Of a stretch of DNA of 58,116 nucleotides, positions 35,181 through 42,399 are shown piece by piece. A program made the position numbers and the translations under genes. The first letter of the stretch is position 1. Every line of letters begins with the position of its first letter. The notes below the pieces were generated by a model. It did not search any database. It saw only the letters and a list, made by a program, of their open reading frames with translations, and had not been told where the DNA came from. Source of the DNA: JAVBRA01 sp031548435 (GTDB lineage Bacteria; Bacteroidota; Bacteroidia; Bacteroidales; Rikenellaceae); contig JAVBRA010000011.1 of the NCBI GenBank assembly GCA_031548435.1, forward strand, positions 1-58,116. The letters are read 5' to 3'.

Positions 35181-35275
35181 TCCAACCTAAAACTAACCTT
35201 ACTAAACTATGATCTTATCTTAAAACCATCTTCTTTTGCGTCCGCCCTCCGGTTCGTTGCAGAAAGCGGATCGGC

Positions 35276-35530
35276 CTATGCCAATGCGTTCACTTTCAAC
35301 GTCAGACTGCTCTTGAGATTAGCCGCCTTGTTCTTGTGAATGATGTTTTTCTTGGCCAACTTGTCAAGCATCGACGAAACCTTGGGCAACAGGGCCACAG
35401 CAGCCTCTTTCTCCGTTGTGTTGCGGAGGGCCTTCACGGCGTTGCGCGTCGTTTTGTGGTAATATTTGTTGCTCACACGCCTTTTGGCGATCTTGCGGAT
35501 GCTCTTCTGTGTCGCTTTGTGATTTGCCAT
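35276..35530 (-). CDS. rpsT: 30S ribosomal protein S20
   Basis: An 84-residue, highly basic helical protein that binds 16S rRNA early in 30S assembly. It has the usual opening MANHKATQKSIRKIAKRR, with long Lys/Arg-rich helices and the end KSSLTLKVNALA. Length and composition match the family. It lies 135 bases downstream of tRNA-Glu on the same strand and may be read through from that promoter. A clear terminator follows. Confidence 0.96.
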   Translation of the reverse strand: MANHKATQKSIRKIAKRRVSNKYYHKTTRNAVKALRNTTEKEAAVALLPKVSSMLDKLAKKNIIHKNKAANLKSSLTLKVNALA

Positions 35531-35665
35531 TTCTTTGTTATTGCTAAATATTCAACCGGGCTTTCCTCTTCAATAAAAACCGGGCTTCCTTTTTTTCTGA
35601 TAAACCTGCGCTCTCTGTAAAAATACGCCGCTTCATCAAAAAGCCCCTTTTCCGGCCCTTTTGTG

Positions 35666-35737
35666 TAGCCCATAGGAGAATCGAACTCCTCTTTCAAGAA
35701 TGAAAATCTTGCGTCCTAACCGATAGACGAATGGGCC
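35666..35737 (-). tRNA. tRNA-Glu (anticodon UUC)
   Basis: Read on the minus strand, the acceptor arms GGCCCAT and ATGGGCT pair (one G-U). The anticodon arm CAAGA-TTTTCAT-TCTTG gives anticodon TTC, and the T-arm GAGGAGTTCGATTCTCC is canonical. It is 72 nt without an encoded CCA. Confidence 0.96.
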
Positions 35738-35769
35738 TTGCGCTGCATTGTTTCTCTCTAACAGCGGTG

Positions 35770-35799
35770 CAAAGATATGCACAAAAATGTTTCCTGCAA
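35770..35799 (-). promoter_or_regulatory. tRNA-Glu promoter
   Basis: TTG, 19 bp, TATCTTTG on the minus strand: the same layout as the rRNA promoter at 194-223. The start would lie about 25 bases before the tRNA. Confidence 0.75.
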
Positions 35800-35856
35800 A
35801 AAAAATCGCGCTTTTTTCACTCTTTTTTCACCTTCTCGTGAAAATCAGCGGATTTC

Positions 35857-35892
35857 CGCAAGGCCCGGATCCGAATAAGACCGGGCCCTGCG
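35857..35892 (-). terminator. possible terminator of the DPP III-like gene
   Basis: CGCAaGGCCCGG and CCGGGCCcTGCG form a strong stem just past the stop codon at 35902, but no T-run follows. Confidence 0.4.
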
Positions 35893-35901
35893 GGAAAACC
35901 A

Positions 35902-37923
35902 TCAGTTTTTCGACGGCAGGAACGAATAGTCGGCCGACAACTCAAGCATCTGATCTGCATAGCCCTGAGTGTAGGCCACCTTCACGTCGACAACCTGGTC
36001 GTTTTTGTCTTTGACCAGCGTATAGACCGGATTCACAAAGCCGCTGTAAGGGGCCAAATTGAGTTTTTCGCAACGGCCAAGCACCTCGGCATGAAGCTCC
36101 GGGTCGACCTTCACCCCGTAGAATTCAACCAGGTCGCGCCCCGCTTCGTAGTCGCCGGTCGATTTGATGCGCTGCACCTCGCGCAGCAACTGGCCGAAGA
36201 GCCCGCGCAGCTTTTCGAAATCGTTGACAACGACATACGTTTTGCCGTCCTGCACCACTTTCTCGATCACGTTCTCCTTCTCGCCGTAGTTGTAGCACCA
36301 CTGGGCAATGAGCTTGCGATTGCGCATGTGCGCCTCCTCGACATCTTTGCCCGGCTGGATGCGCACCAGCTGGGTCATCAAACCGTTCATGATGTATTTC
36401 GAGTATTCGGCCTTGGCGGCGTCGAGCGACGGCAGCAGGCCCAACTCCACCATTTTCGGGTCCATCATATAATAGAGGGCGAACAGGTCGGCACGGGCTT
36501 CTTCCAGCGTCGAACCGTAGTTTTTCAGTTCGTCGCCCTTGACCCCGGCGGCCAGCTGGCCCGAACCGTGGCCCAGGCATTCGTGCAGGTCGGTGTGGAG
36601 GTTGTTGGCCAGCGACCCGTACTGCTCCATCCGCTGGCGGTCTTCGTCGCGGAGCACGAACTCCTGGTCGAAACCGTTGCCTTTGGCCGCTTCGGCATAG
36701 GCGTAGGTGATGTTCTCGATGGTGACCGACTTCGACCCGTAATCGCGGCGGATCCAGTCGGCGTTCGGCAGGTTGATGCCGATAGGCGTGGCCGGATAGC
36801 AGTCGCCGCCGAGCATGGCGTCGGTGATCACCTTGGCCGACACGCCCTTGACCGTGGGTTTCTTGTAACGCCCGTCGATGGGAGCGTGGTCTTCGAACCA
36901 CTGGGCGTTGGCGCTGATGATTTTGGTGCGTTTGGTGGCCTCGATGTTCTTGAAGTTGACCACCGACTCCCAGCTGGCTTTATAGCCCAGGGCGTCGTCG
37001 TAGCTTTCGGTGAAGCCGTTCACGAAATCGACCTGCGATTCGGTATCGCCCACCCACAGAATGGCGTAGCGGTCGAACTCATGCAGGTTGCCGCTGCGGT
37101 AATACGACACCAGCGCTTCGATGGTCTGCTTCTGGGTTTCGTTTTCGGCCACGGCGGCGGCTTTATCGAGCCAGTAAACGATTTTTTCGATGGCCGGGGA
37201 ATACATCCCGCCCACTTTCCACACCTTCTCGACGATCTGGCCGTTCTCTTTGACCAACTTCGAGTTGAGGCCGTACGAAACGGGGCGCGGATCGTTGGGA
37301 TCTTTCATCGCGGCGTAGAATTTTTCGGCTTCGGCCTGGGTCACCCCTTCGTAGTAGTTATTGGCCGAGGCCAGGATCATGTCCGGCGCCGACTGGTCGG
37401 TTTTGCGGACATAGAGCGCCGGGTCGAACATCACCGGTTTGATAGCCGCCATCAGCTCCTCCGTCGTACCGAAGTCGGCGGGAAACAACTCCGCCGGGGT
37501 TGCAGCCACCAACGCGTCGAAATAGCTTTCGCTGAACTGCGGCGTGAACTTGTCCAGCGAATAGTGGTGATGGATGCCGTTGGCGAACCACACTTTCTTC
37601 AGATAAGTCTCGAACGCTTTGAAATCGACCGTGTCGCGGTTGCCGCCGTACCCCTTGTAGATGGCCTCCAGCGTGCGGCGAATGGGAAGGTTATACTTGC
37701 AATTCTGGTCATAGAGGATGTCGCGCCCGCACTTGGCCGCCTCGGCCAGATAGTAGACCAGCTCTTTCTGTTGCAGGGTCAGCGAATCGAAATCGGGCAC
37801 CTGGTAGCGGAGTACCTGAACGTCGTCGAACCGGTCGACGATCCACTCGAACTTGGCCTCGCGCTTGGATGTACACCCGGCAAGCGCTCCGGCGATGCAT
37901 GCTGTCATCAAAATCTTCTTCAT
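35902..37923 (-). CDS. dipeptidyl-peptidase III-like lipoprotein (peptidase family M49)
   Basis: A 673-residue zinc metallopeptidase that removes dipeptides from N-termini. The lipobox LAGC places the lipidated Cys at residue 17, so the enzyme is exported and membrane-anchored. The zinc motif is HECLGH (447-452), the Cys-containing variant of the M49 HELLGH motif that is typical of Bacteroidota enzymes, and the second motif is EEARAD (474-479). Length agrees with bacterial DPP III. It stands alone, and its likely role is in peptide feeding in the periplasm. Other activities of distant M49 relatives, such as hydrolase functions without peptidase action, cannot be excluded. Confidence 0.9.
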   Translation of the reverse strand: MKKILMTACIAGALAGCTSKREAKFEWIVDRFDDVQVLRYQVPDFDSLTLQQKELVYYLAEAAKCGRDILYDQNCKYNLPIRRTLEAIYKGYGGNRDTVDFKAFETYLKKVWFANGIHHHYSLDKFTPQFSESYFDALVAATPAELFPADFGTTEELMAAIKPVMFDPALYVRKTDQSAPDMILASANNYYEGVTQAEAEKFYAAMKDPNDPRPVSYGLNSKLVKENGQIVEKVWKVGGMYSPAIEKIVYWLDKAAAVAENETQKQTIEALVSYYRSGNLHEFDRYAILWVGDTESQVDFVNGFTESYDDALGYKASWESVVNFKNIEATKRTKIISANAQWFEDHAPIDGRYKKPTVKGVSAKVITDAMLGGDCYPATPIGINLPNADWIRRDYGSKSVTIENITYAYAEAAKGNGFDQEFVLRDEDRQRMEQYGSLANNLHTDLHECLGHGSGQLAAGVKGDELKNYGSTLEEARADLFALYYMMDPKMVELGLLPSLDAAKAEYSKYIMNGLMTQLVRIQPGKDVEEAHMRNRKLIAQWCYNYGEKENVIEKVVQDGKTYVVVNDFEKLRGLFGQLLREVQRIKSTGDYEAGRDLVEFYGVKVDPELHAEVLGRCEKLNLAPYSGFVNPVYTLVKDKNDQVVDVKVAYTQGYADQMLELSADYSFLPSKN

Positions 37924-37944
37924 ATTTTAAGGAGTATTAAACTG

Positions 37945-38178
37945 TCAAACAAAACCGGCGGGCGTAAATGCTTGGAGACAACGCACCGGAAAGCCATTCG
38001 CGCGGTTGAAGTTGTTGCTCGGGTTGACATCTGTGCTGTTGAAGTACAGGTAGCACCCGAACGCCGTGCTGTTGGGCGAGGCAGACCAGTCGTATCCGAC
38101 GCTGGAAACGTAGTTCATGCCTCCGGTGGCGTAGTCGCGCCGGCCCGAAGCCGGGAAGAAAACAAGCGGCCGCTTCAT
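37945..38178 (-). pseudogene. C-terminal fragment of a 'major paralogous domain' protein, DGR-variable-region-like
   Basis: The 77-codon frame matches the C-terminal part of Fibrobacter-succinogenes-major-paralogous-domain proteins: FFPASGRRDY, then GYDWSASPNS, YFNSTDVNPSNN and the end GFPVRCLQ. A stop codon directly precedes its ATG, and the N-terminal part and signal peptide are missing, so it is a remnant. In the region that is usually rich in Asn codons (AAC), several positions read TTC, TGC or TAC, all keeping the final C. This is the pattern left by adenine-directed mutagenesis at variable repeats. The BACON lipoprotein upstream (38620-38979) may be the other part of the former gene. 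Confidence 0.6.
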
Positions 38179-38317
38179 TCATGCAACGCAGGGAATATTC
38201 GCCGCATTGCATTTCCATACCACGAAGCCACAGGTTCTTTTTATCAACCGGAGTCTCATCTTGCCACAAACATTCCCGGGCAGAACAAAACTCCGGACAA
38301 CAGGCGCCGCCGTTTCG

Positions 38318-38559
38318 GCACAAAAGCGTTGCTGCACGTGCAATCATCGTGAAACGGCACCTGACAACAAAAGAGCCCGCGGCTCCTGAGGGCCGCTGAA
38401 TTTACGGGATGCGCTCCCGGAGGCCGTAGCCCCGCGGGACTCCGATCCCTCCCCGCCGGCCGGTTATTTTTTTCGACCGTCACCGGTTACGCGTGGTATC
38501 GGCCCGGAATATCTGTTCCGCACGAAAGCGTCGTTGTTCCCGCAATCATTGTAAAACGG
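38318..38559. repeat. pair of imperfect 40-bp direct repeats
   Basis: 38318-38357 and 38520-38559 agree at about 31 of 40 positions (GCACAAAAGCGTTG and GCACGAAAGCGTCG at the start, GCAATCAT.GT.AAACGG at the end). Between them lies a GAGCCcgcGGCTC hairpin near 38370, like those at 33747 and 44868. The gap 38179-38619 has no intact gene. Confidence 0.55.
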
Positions 38560-38619
38560 AACAAAGACGCCGAATTACGGGGCCCTCACACAAGCCACAA
38601 CCCAGCCGAAGAGCCGGGA

Positions 38620-38979
38620 TCACTCCGCAGACTGAACCACGGCCACCGTTTTGGCCGTCGAGCCGTCGGCCGTCGCAACCCCGATCAGGGCCGTGCGTTC
38701 CTGCACGCCGCCGTATGCCGGAACAACGACTGTAATATCCTGCGTACCCGTTCCGGTCAGTTCGCCCTGCACCTGGCACCATGGCTGCGATGCGTCGGGA
38801 GTGATGACCCACGGCCCGGAAGAGGCGATTTCGAACTGATCGCTGCCCCCCTCAGCCCCGAACGACAGTTGCCCGGGCCCCACCTCAAGCGTCTGGTGGC
38901 TGTTGGGGTCGCTCTTGCACCCGGCCAGCAACGCCGCGGCAAATACGGCCATATATAGGGGTCTCAAACTATTTCTCAT
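38620..38979 (-). CDS. short BACON-domain lipoprotein
   Basis: A 119-residue lipoprotein: signal peptide with lipobox LLAGC (Cys21) and one BACON domain (about 33-118) with LSFGAEGGSDQFEI, WCQVQGELTG and the closing VAVVQSAE. BACON domains are immunoglobulin-like modules found in Bacteroidota surface proteins, often as spacers or glycan/mucin-binding units ahead of another domain. Here nothing follows the single module, so the gene may be the surviving N-terminal end of a longer protein whose C-terminus is the fragment at 37945-38178. The start is ATG 38979; the TTG at 38985 is less likely. It begins 13 bases after the aroC stop codon. Confidence 0.75.
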   Translation of the reverse strand: MRNSLRPLYMAVFAAALLAGCKSDPNSHQTLEVGPGQLSFGAEGGSDQFEIASSGPWVITPDASQPWCQVQGELTGTGTQDITVVVPAYGGVQERTALIGVATADGSTAKTVAVVQSAE

Positions 38980-38992
38980 AATCAATATGCAA

Positions 38993-39991
38993 TCATTGTT
39001 TCAAGGAAAAGCCCTCTGCCGATGCAATCAGCAACAGGTCGGCCAGCACCATGGCCGTCACCGCCTCGACCACCACCGGCACCCGCAGCGCAATGCAGGC
39101 GTCGTGGCGTCCGCGCACCACCAGCTCTTCCACACGGCCGGTCTCGAAATTGAACGTCATCTGGGGTTTGGCGATGCTCGACGTGGGCTTCACCGCCACA
39201 CGGAACACGATGTCGTTGCCGTTGGCGATGCCGCCGTTGATGCCACCCGCGTTGTTGGTGGCCGTCGCGCCTTTCGCATCGACGATGGGGTCGTTGTTCT
39301 CGCTGCCCATGATGCGGGCCGCCTCGAACCCGCGCCCGAACTCGATGCCCCTGATGGCCGGGATCGAAAAAACGGCATGGCTGATGAGCGACTCGGCCGA
39401 ATCGAAAAACGGCTCGCCCAGCCCCACCGGAACCCCCGAAGCCACACACTCCACGATGCCGCCGACCGAATCGCGCGAGGCCATCGCCCGTTCGACCGTC
39501 TGCGCGAAGTTCTCTTTCGAGCCCCCGACTTCAAGCAGCGCGGCGTTTATTTCTACATCTTTCAGTATCTTTTTCGCAATCGTCCCCGCGGCAACCAGGC
39601 CCAGCGTCAGGCGGCCCGAAAAATGCCCGCCGCCGCGGTAGTCGGCAAACCCGTGGAATTTCTCGCGCGCCACAAAATCGGCATGGCCGGGGCGCGGATG
39701 GGCTTTCAGATTGGCATAATCGCCCGAACGGATGTTGGCGTTGCGGAACACGATGGCCATCGGCTCGCCCGTGGTGCGCCCCTCGAACAAGCCGGAGAGT
39801 ATCTCGGGCAGGTCGTCTTCCTTGCGGGAGGTCGTCCCCCGCGCACCGCTTTTGCGGCGCATCAGATCGGGCAAAAAATCTTCTTCCGCGAGCGGAATGC
39901 CCGCCGGAATGCCGTCGATCAACACACCGGCACACGCCCCGTGCGAAGCGCCGAAGATCGAAACCCTGAATTTACGGCCGAAAGTATTCAT
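38993..39991 (-). CDS. aroC: chorismate synthase
   Basis: A 332-residue FMN-dependent enzyme that converts 5-enolpyruvylshikimate-3-phosphate to chorismate, the last shared step of aromatic amino-acid, folate and menaquinone synthesis. The three family signatures are visible: GASHGACAGVLIDGIPAG near 14-31, the RPGHADF region near 99 with the following DYRGGGHFSGRLT, and GINGGIANGNDIVF near 251. It is transcribed after aroA in the same direction with a gap of about 190 bases. That gap contains two copies of GGAACTCTT spaced 18 bases apart but no clear promoter. Confidence 0.96.
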   Translation of the reverse strand: MNTFGRKFRVSIFGASHGACAGVLIDGIPAGIPLAEEDFLPDLMRRKSGARGTTSRKEDDLPEILSGLFEGRTTGEPMAIVFRNANIRSGDYANLKAHPRPGHADFVAREKFHGFADYRGGGHFSGRLTLGLVAAGTIAKKILKDVEINAALLEVGGSKENFAQTVERAMASRDSVGGIVECVASGVPVGLGEPFFDSAESLISHAVFSIPAIRGIEFGRGFEAARIMGSENNDPIVDAKGATATNNAGGINGGIANGNDIVFRVAVKPTSSIAKPQMTFNFETGRVEELVVRGRHDACIALRVPVVVEAVTAMVLADLLLIASAEGFSLKQ

Positions 39992-40182
39992 CCGGTTGTT
40001 CTAATAATTATTTTTGAAAAGAATCGTTTTTATCCGTTCGCCGTCCCGGCTCGTTGTGCGGAAAATGCGTCAGATCCAGGAAGCACCGCTTTTTTATTAT
40101 CCTCAATCTTATATATCGCTCATAAAGAGTTCCAAACGAAACAAGAGTTCCGATAACAAATGCACCTGCGATGCCATGCGAC

Positions 40183-41430
40183 CTACCCCTGAGCGATCCC
40201 CTCCAGATCAGACCAGAACTTGGGATACGACTTGTTGACCGCCTCGGCCCCTTCGACCGTCACGGCGCCATCGCTGGCGAGGCCGGCCACAGCGGCAGCC
40301 ATCGCAATGCGGTGGTCGTTGTGGCTGTTGACGGTGGCGCTGCGGATCTTGCCGCCGGTGACCTTCATCCTGTCGTTGTCCGACAGGTCGACATCGATGC
40401 CCATCTTCATGAACTCGGCGGCCAGGGTCAGCGCCCGGTGGCTCTCCTTGTTTTTGAGGCGGGCCGTGCCGGTGATGACGCTCGTCCCCTCGCAGTTGGC
40501 GGCCAGGGCCACCAGCGCCGGAAAAGTGTCGGGACAGTGCGTGGCATCGAACTCGAACGCCTTCAGCCTGCCGGTCGAGCGCACGCTGCAACTCGAATTG
40601 GTGAAAACGATGTCGGCGCCGGCCGACTCCAATGCGCTGACGATCGACCCGTCGGCCTGCAACGACCTGGGACTGAGGTTTTCAACCTCGACTTCTCCCG
40701 CCACGGCGCCCGCCACCAGCATGCACGAGGCGCCGCTCCAGTCGCCCTCGATGTTGTGGGTGCCGGGCACATAGCGCTGCCTGGCCGGGATACGGAACTC
40801 CCGGTATCCGTAATTGACGACATGGATGCCGAACGAATCCAGCATGGCCAGCGTCATGTCGATATAGGGCTTGCTGTTGAGACACCCGACCCGCAGCACC
40901 GACTCGGTGCGGGCCAGCGGCAGGGTCATCAGCAGCCCGGTGAGGAACTGCGAACTGAGGCTTCCGTCGACCGCCACATCGCCCCCATGGATGGGGCCGC
41001 ACACTTCGAACGGCAGGTAGCCGTTGTTGCTTTTCACCGTTACGCCCAACTCGCGGAGGGTCTCCTCCATCATCTCCAGCGGACGGCTGAGCAGCGTACC
41101 CGTCCCCCGGATCACAATGGGCTTGTCGTGCAGCGAGGCGATGGGCGTAAACAGCCGCGTGGCCAGGCCCGATTCGCCCACCTGCAACTCGTTGCCCCGG
41201 GGATTGAACCCGCCGTCGATGGTGTAGGTGTTCTCCTGGCTGGAAACCACCGCCCCCAGCGCCCGGGCCACCGACAGGGCGGCCGAGATATCGTCGCACA
41301 ACTCCATGTTGGTGAGCGTGGTGCGTCCGCCTGCCAACAGGGCCGCCGCAATGGCGCGCTGGGCATAGCTCTTGGATGTGGGCGCGGTAATCGTGCCGCG
41401 CACCTGCGATCTTTTAACCGTTTTATTCAT
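40183..41430 (-). CDS. aroA: 3-phosphoshikimate 1-carboxyvinyltransferase (EPSP synthase)
   Basis: A 415-residue enzyme that transfers enolpyruvyl from PEP to shikimate-3-phosphate, directly before the AroC step. SKSYAQRAIAAALLAGG near residue 18 and GLATRLFTP near 86 are the substrate-binding signatures, and NSHNDHRIAMA near the end is the conserved C-terminal motif. The start chosen is ATG 41430 (MNKTVKRSQ). A 21-base tandem duplication over the start gives a second, degenerate start (TTG at 41451, MNKTVIA) in frame. Its upstream neighbour on the same strand is lptB, about 100 bases away. Confidence 0.95.
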   Translation of the reverse strand: MNKTVKRSQVRGTITAPTSKSYAQRAIAAALLAGGRTTLTNMELCDDISAALSVARALGAVVSSQENTYTIDGGFNPRGNELQVGESGLATRLFTPIASLHDKPIVIRGTGTLLSRPLEMMEETLRELGVTVKSNNGYLPFEVCGPIHGGDVAVDGSLSSQFLTGLLMTLPLARTESVLRVGCLNSKPYIDMTLAMLDSFGIHVVNYGYREFRIPARQRYVPGTHNIEGDWSGASCMLVAGAVAGEVEVENLSPRSLQADGSIVSALESAGADIVFTNSSCSVRSTGRLKAFEFDATHCPDTFPALVALAANCEGTSVITGTARLKNKESHRALTLAAEFMKMGIDVDLSDNDRMKVTGGKIRSATVNSHNDHRIAMAAAVAGLASDGAVTVEGAEAVNKSYPKFWSDLEGIAQG

Positions 41431-41450
41431 GGCGATAACCGTTTTATTCA
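41416..41450. repeat. tandem duplication over the aroA start codon
   Basis: AACCGTTTTATTCA occurs at 41416-41429 and 41437-41450 (21-base period). On the minus strand this reads TTGAATAAAACGGTT and then ATGAATAAAACGGTT, so the start codon and the next four codons are doubled. Confidence 0.8.
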
Positions 41451-41529
41451 AGAAACCCCGTGCGCCTTGCAGCGATTGCGAGGAAAAGAGCGTTCCCGCT
41501 GAAAACGGGACTTTGGCCCTGCGGAGGGC

Positions 41530-42252
41530 TTACCTCAACTTGAAGTTCGAACCCAGATACACTTTCCGTACCATTTCGTCTTCGGCCAGCTCCTCGGCCG
41601 AGCCCGCCTTGAGTATCTTGCCTTCGAAAAGCAGATAGGTGCGGTCGGTGACGTTGAGCGTTTCGTGCACGTTGTGGTCGGTGATGATGACCCCGATATT
41701 TTTGTCTTTCAGCGTTTTGACAATGCTCTGGATATCTTCCACCGCAATCGGGTCGACGCCAGCGAACGGCTCGTCGAGCAGAATGAACTTGGGGTTGATG
41801 GCCACGGCGCGGGCGATCTCGGTGCGGCGGCGTTCGCCCCCCGAAAGCTGGATCCCCTTGCTTTTGCGCACCTTGTTGAGGCGGAATTCGTCGATGAGCG
41901 TTTCGACCCGCTCGCGGCGGTACTCTTTCGAATAGTCGGTCATCTCCAGCACCGCCCTGATGTTGTCTTCGACCGACAGTTGGCGGAATACCGACGCCTC
42001 CTGCGCCAGGTACCCCACCCCGAATTGCGACCGGCGGTAGATGGGCTCGTCGGTCAGGTCGCGGTCGTCGAGAAAAATGCGCCCCTCGTTGGGTTTGATC
42101 AGCCCCACCATCATGTAGAAAGTGGTGGTCTTCCCCGCCCCGTTGGGCCCCAAAAGGCCGACGATCTCGCCCTGGTTGACATCGATCGAAACGTGGTCGA
42201 CGACCGTGCGCGCTTTGTATTTCTTGACTAAATTATCGGTGCGGAGTCTCAT
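41530..42252 (-). CDS. lptB: LPS export ABC transporter ATP-binding protein
   Basis: A 240-residue cytosolic ATPase that powers LptFG in moving lipopolysaccharide to the outer membrane. Walker A is LLGPNGAGKTTT (33-44), the signature LSGGERRRTEIARA is near 136, Walker B LLDEPFAGVDPIA near 156 and the H-loop ITDHNV near 190. GVGYLAQEASVF and the C-terminal segment match LptB rather than generic ABC proteins. It is divergent from recQ and precedes aroA on the same strand, an arrangement that does not suggest a functional link. Confidence 0.95.
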   Translation of the reverse strand: MRLRTDNLVKKYKARTVVDHVSIDVNQGEIVGLLGPNGAGKTTTFYMMVGLIKPNEGRIFLDDRDLTDEPIYRRSQFGVGYLAQEASVFRQLSVEDNIRAVLEMTDYSKEYRRERVETLIDEFRLNKVRKSKGIQLSGGERRRTEIARAVAINPKFILLDEPFAGVDPIAVEDIQSIVKTLKDKNIGVIITDHNVHETLNVTDRTYLLFEGKILKAGSAEELAEDEMVRKVYLGSNFKLR

Positions 42253-42316
42253 GGCGTGAAAAAGAATGTTTTTTCCAAAAATTTTTACAAAGTTAGCTTC
42301 TTTTTTAAAATTTTCA

Positions 42317-42354
42317 TATCTTTATAATGCCGTTTTCACCGTGAAACGGCATTA
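42317..42354 (+). promoter_or_regulatory. recQ promoter element followed by an 11-bp hairpin
   Basis: TATCTTTA (42317-42324) is one base off the -7 consensus. The next base begins TAATGCCGTTT, paired perfectly with AAACGGCATTA (42344-42354) around an 8-base loop that is itself partly palindromic. The RNA would start at or inside this hairpin, which could act as a stability element or a protein-binding site. Confidence 0.5.
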
Positions 42355-42399
42355 ACAGGTTTAACCTAATGGGTTTAAACCCGCATTTTTACACTGTTT

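Noticed and set aside
37937..38347. 136-codon minus-strand frame overlapping the variable-domain fragment
   Set aside because: It begins with a non-ATG codon and reads the fragment out of frame; the in-frame reading has the family motifs.
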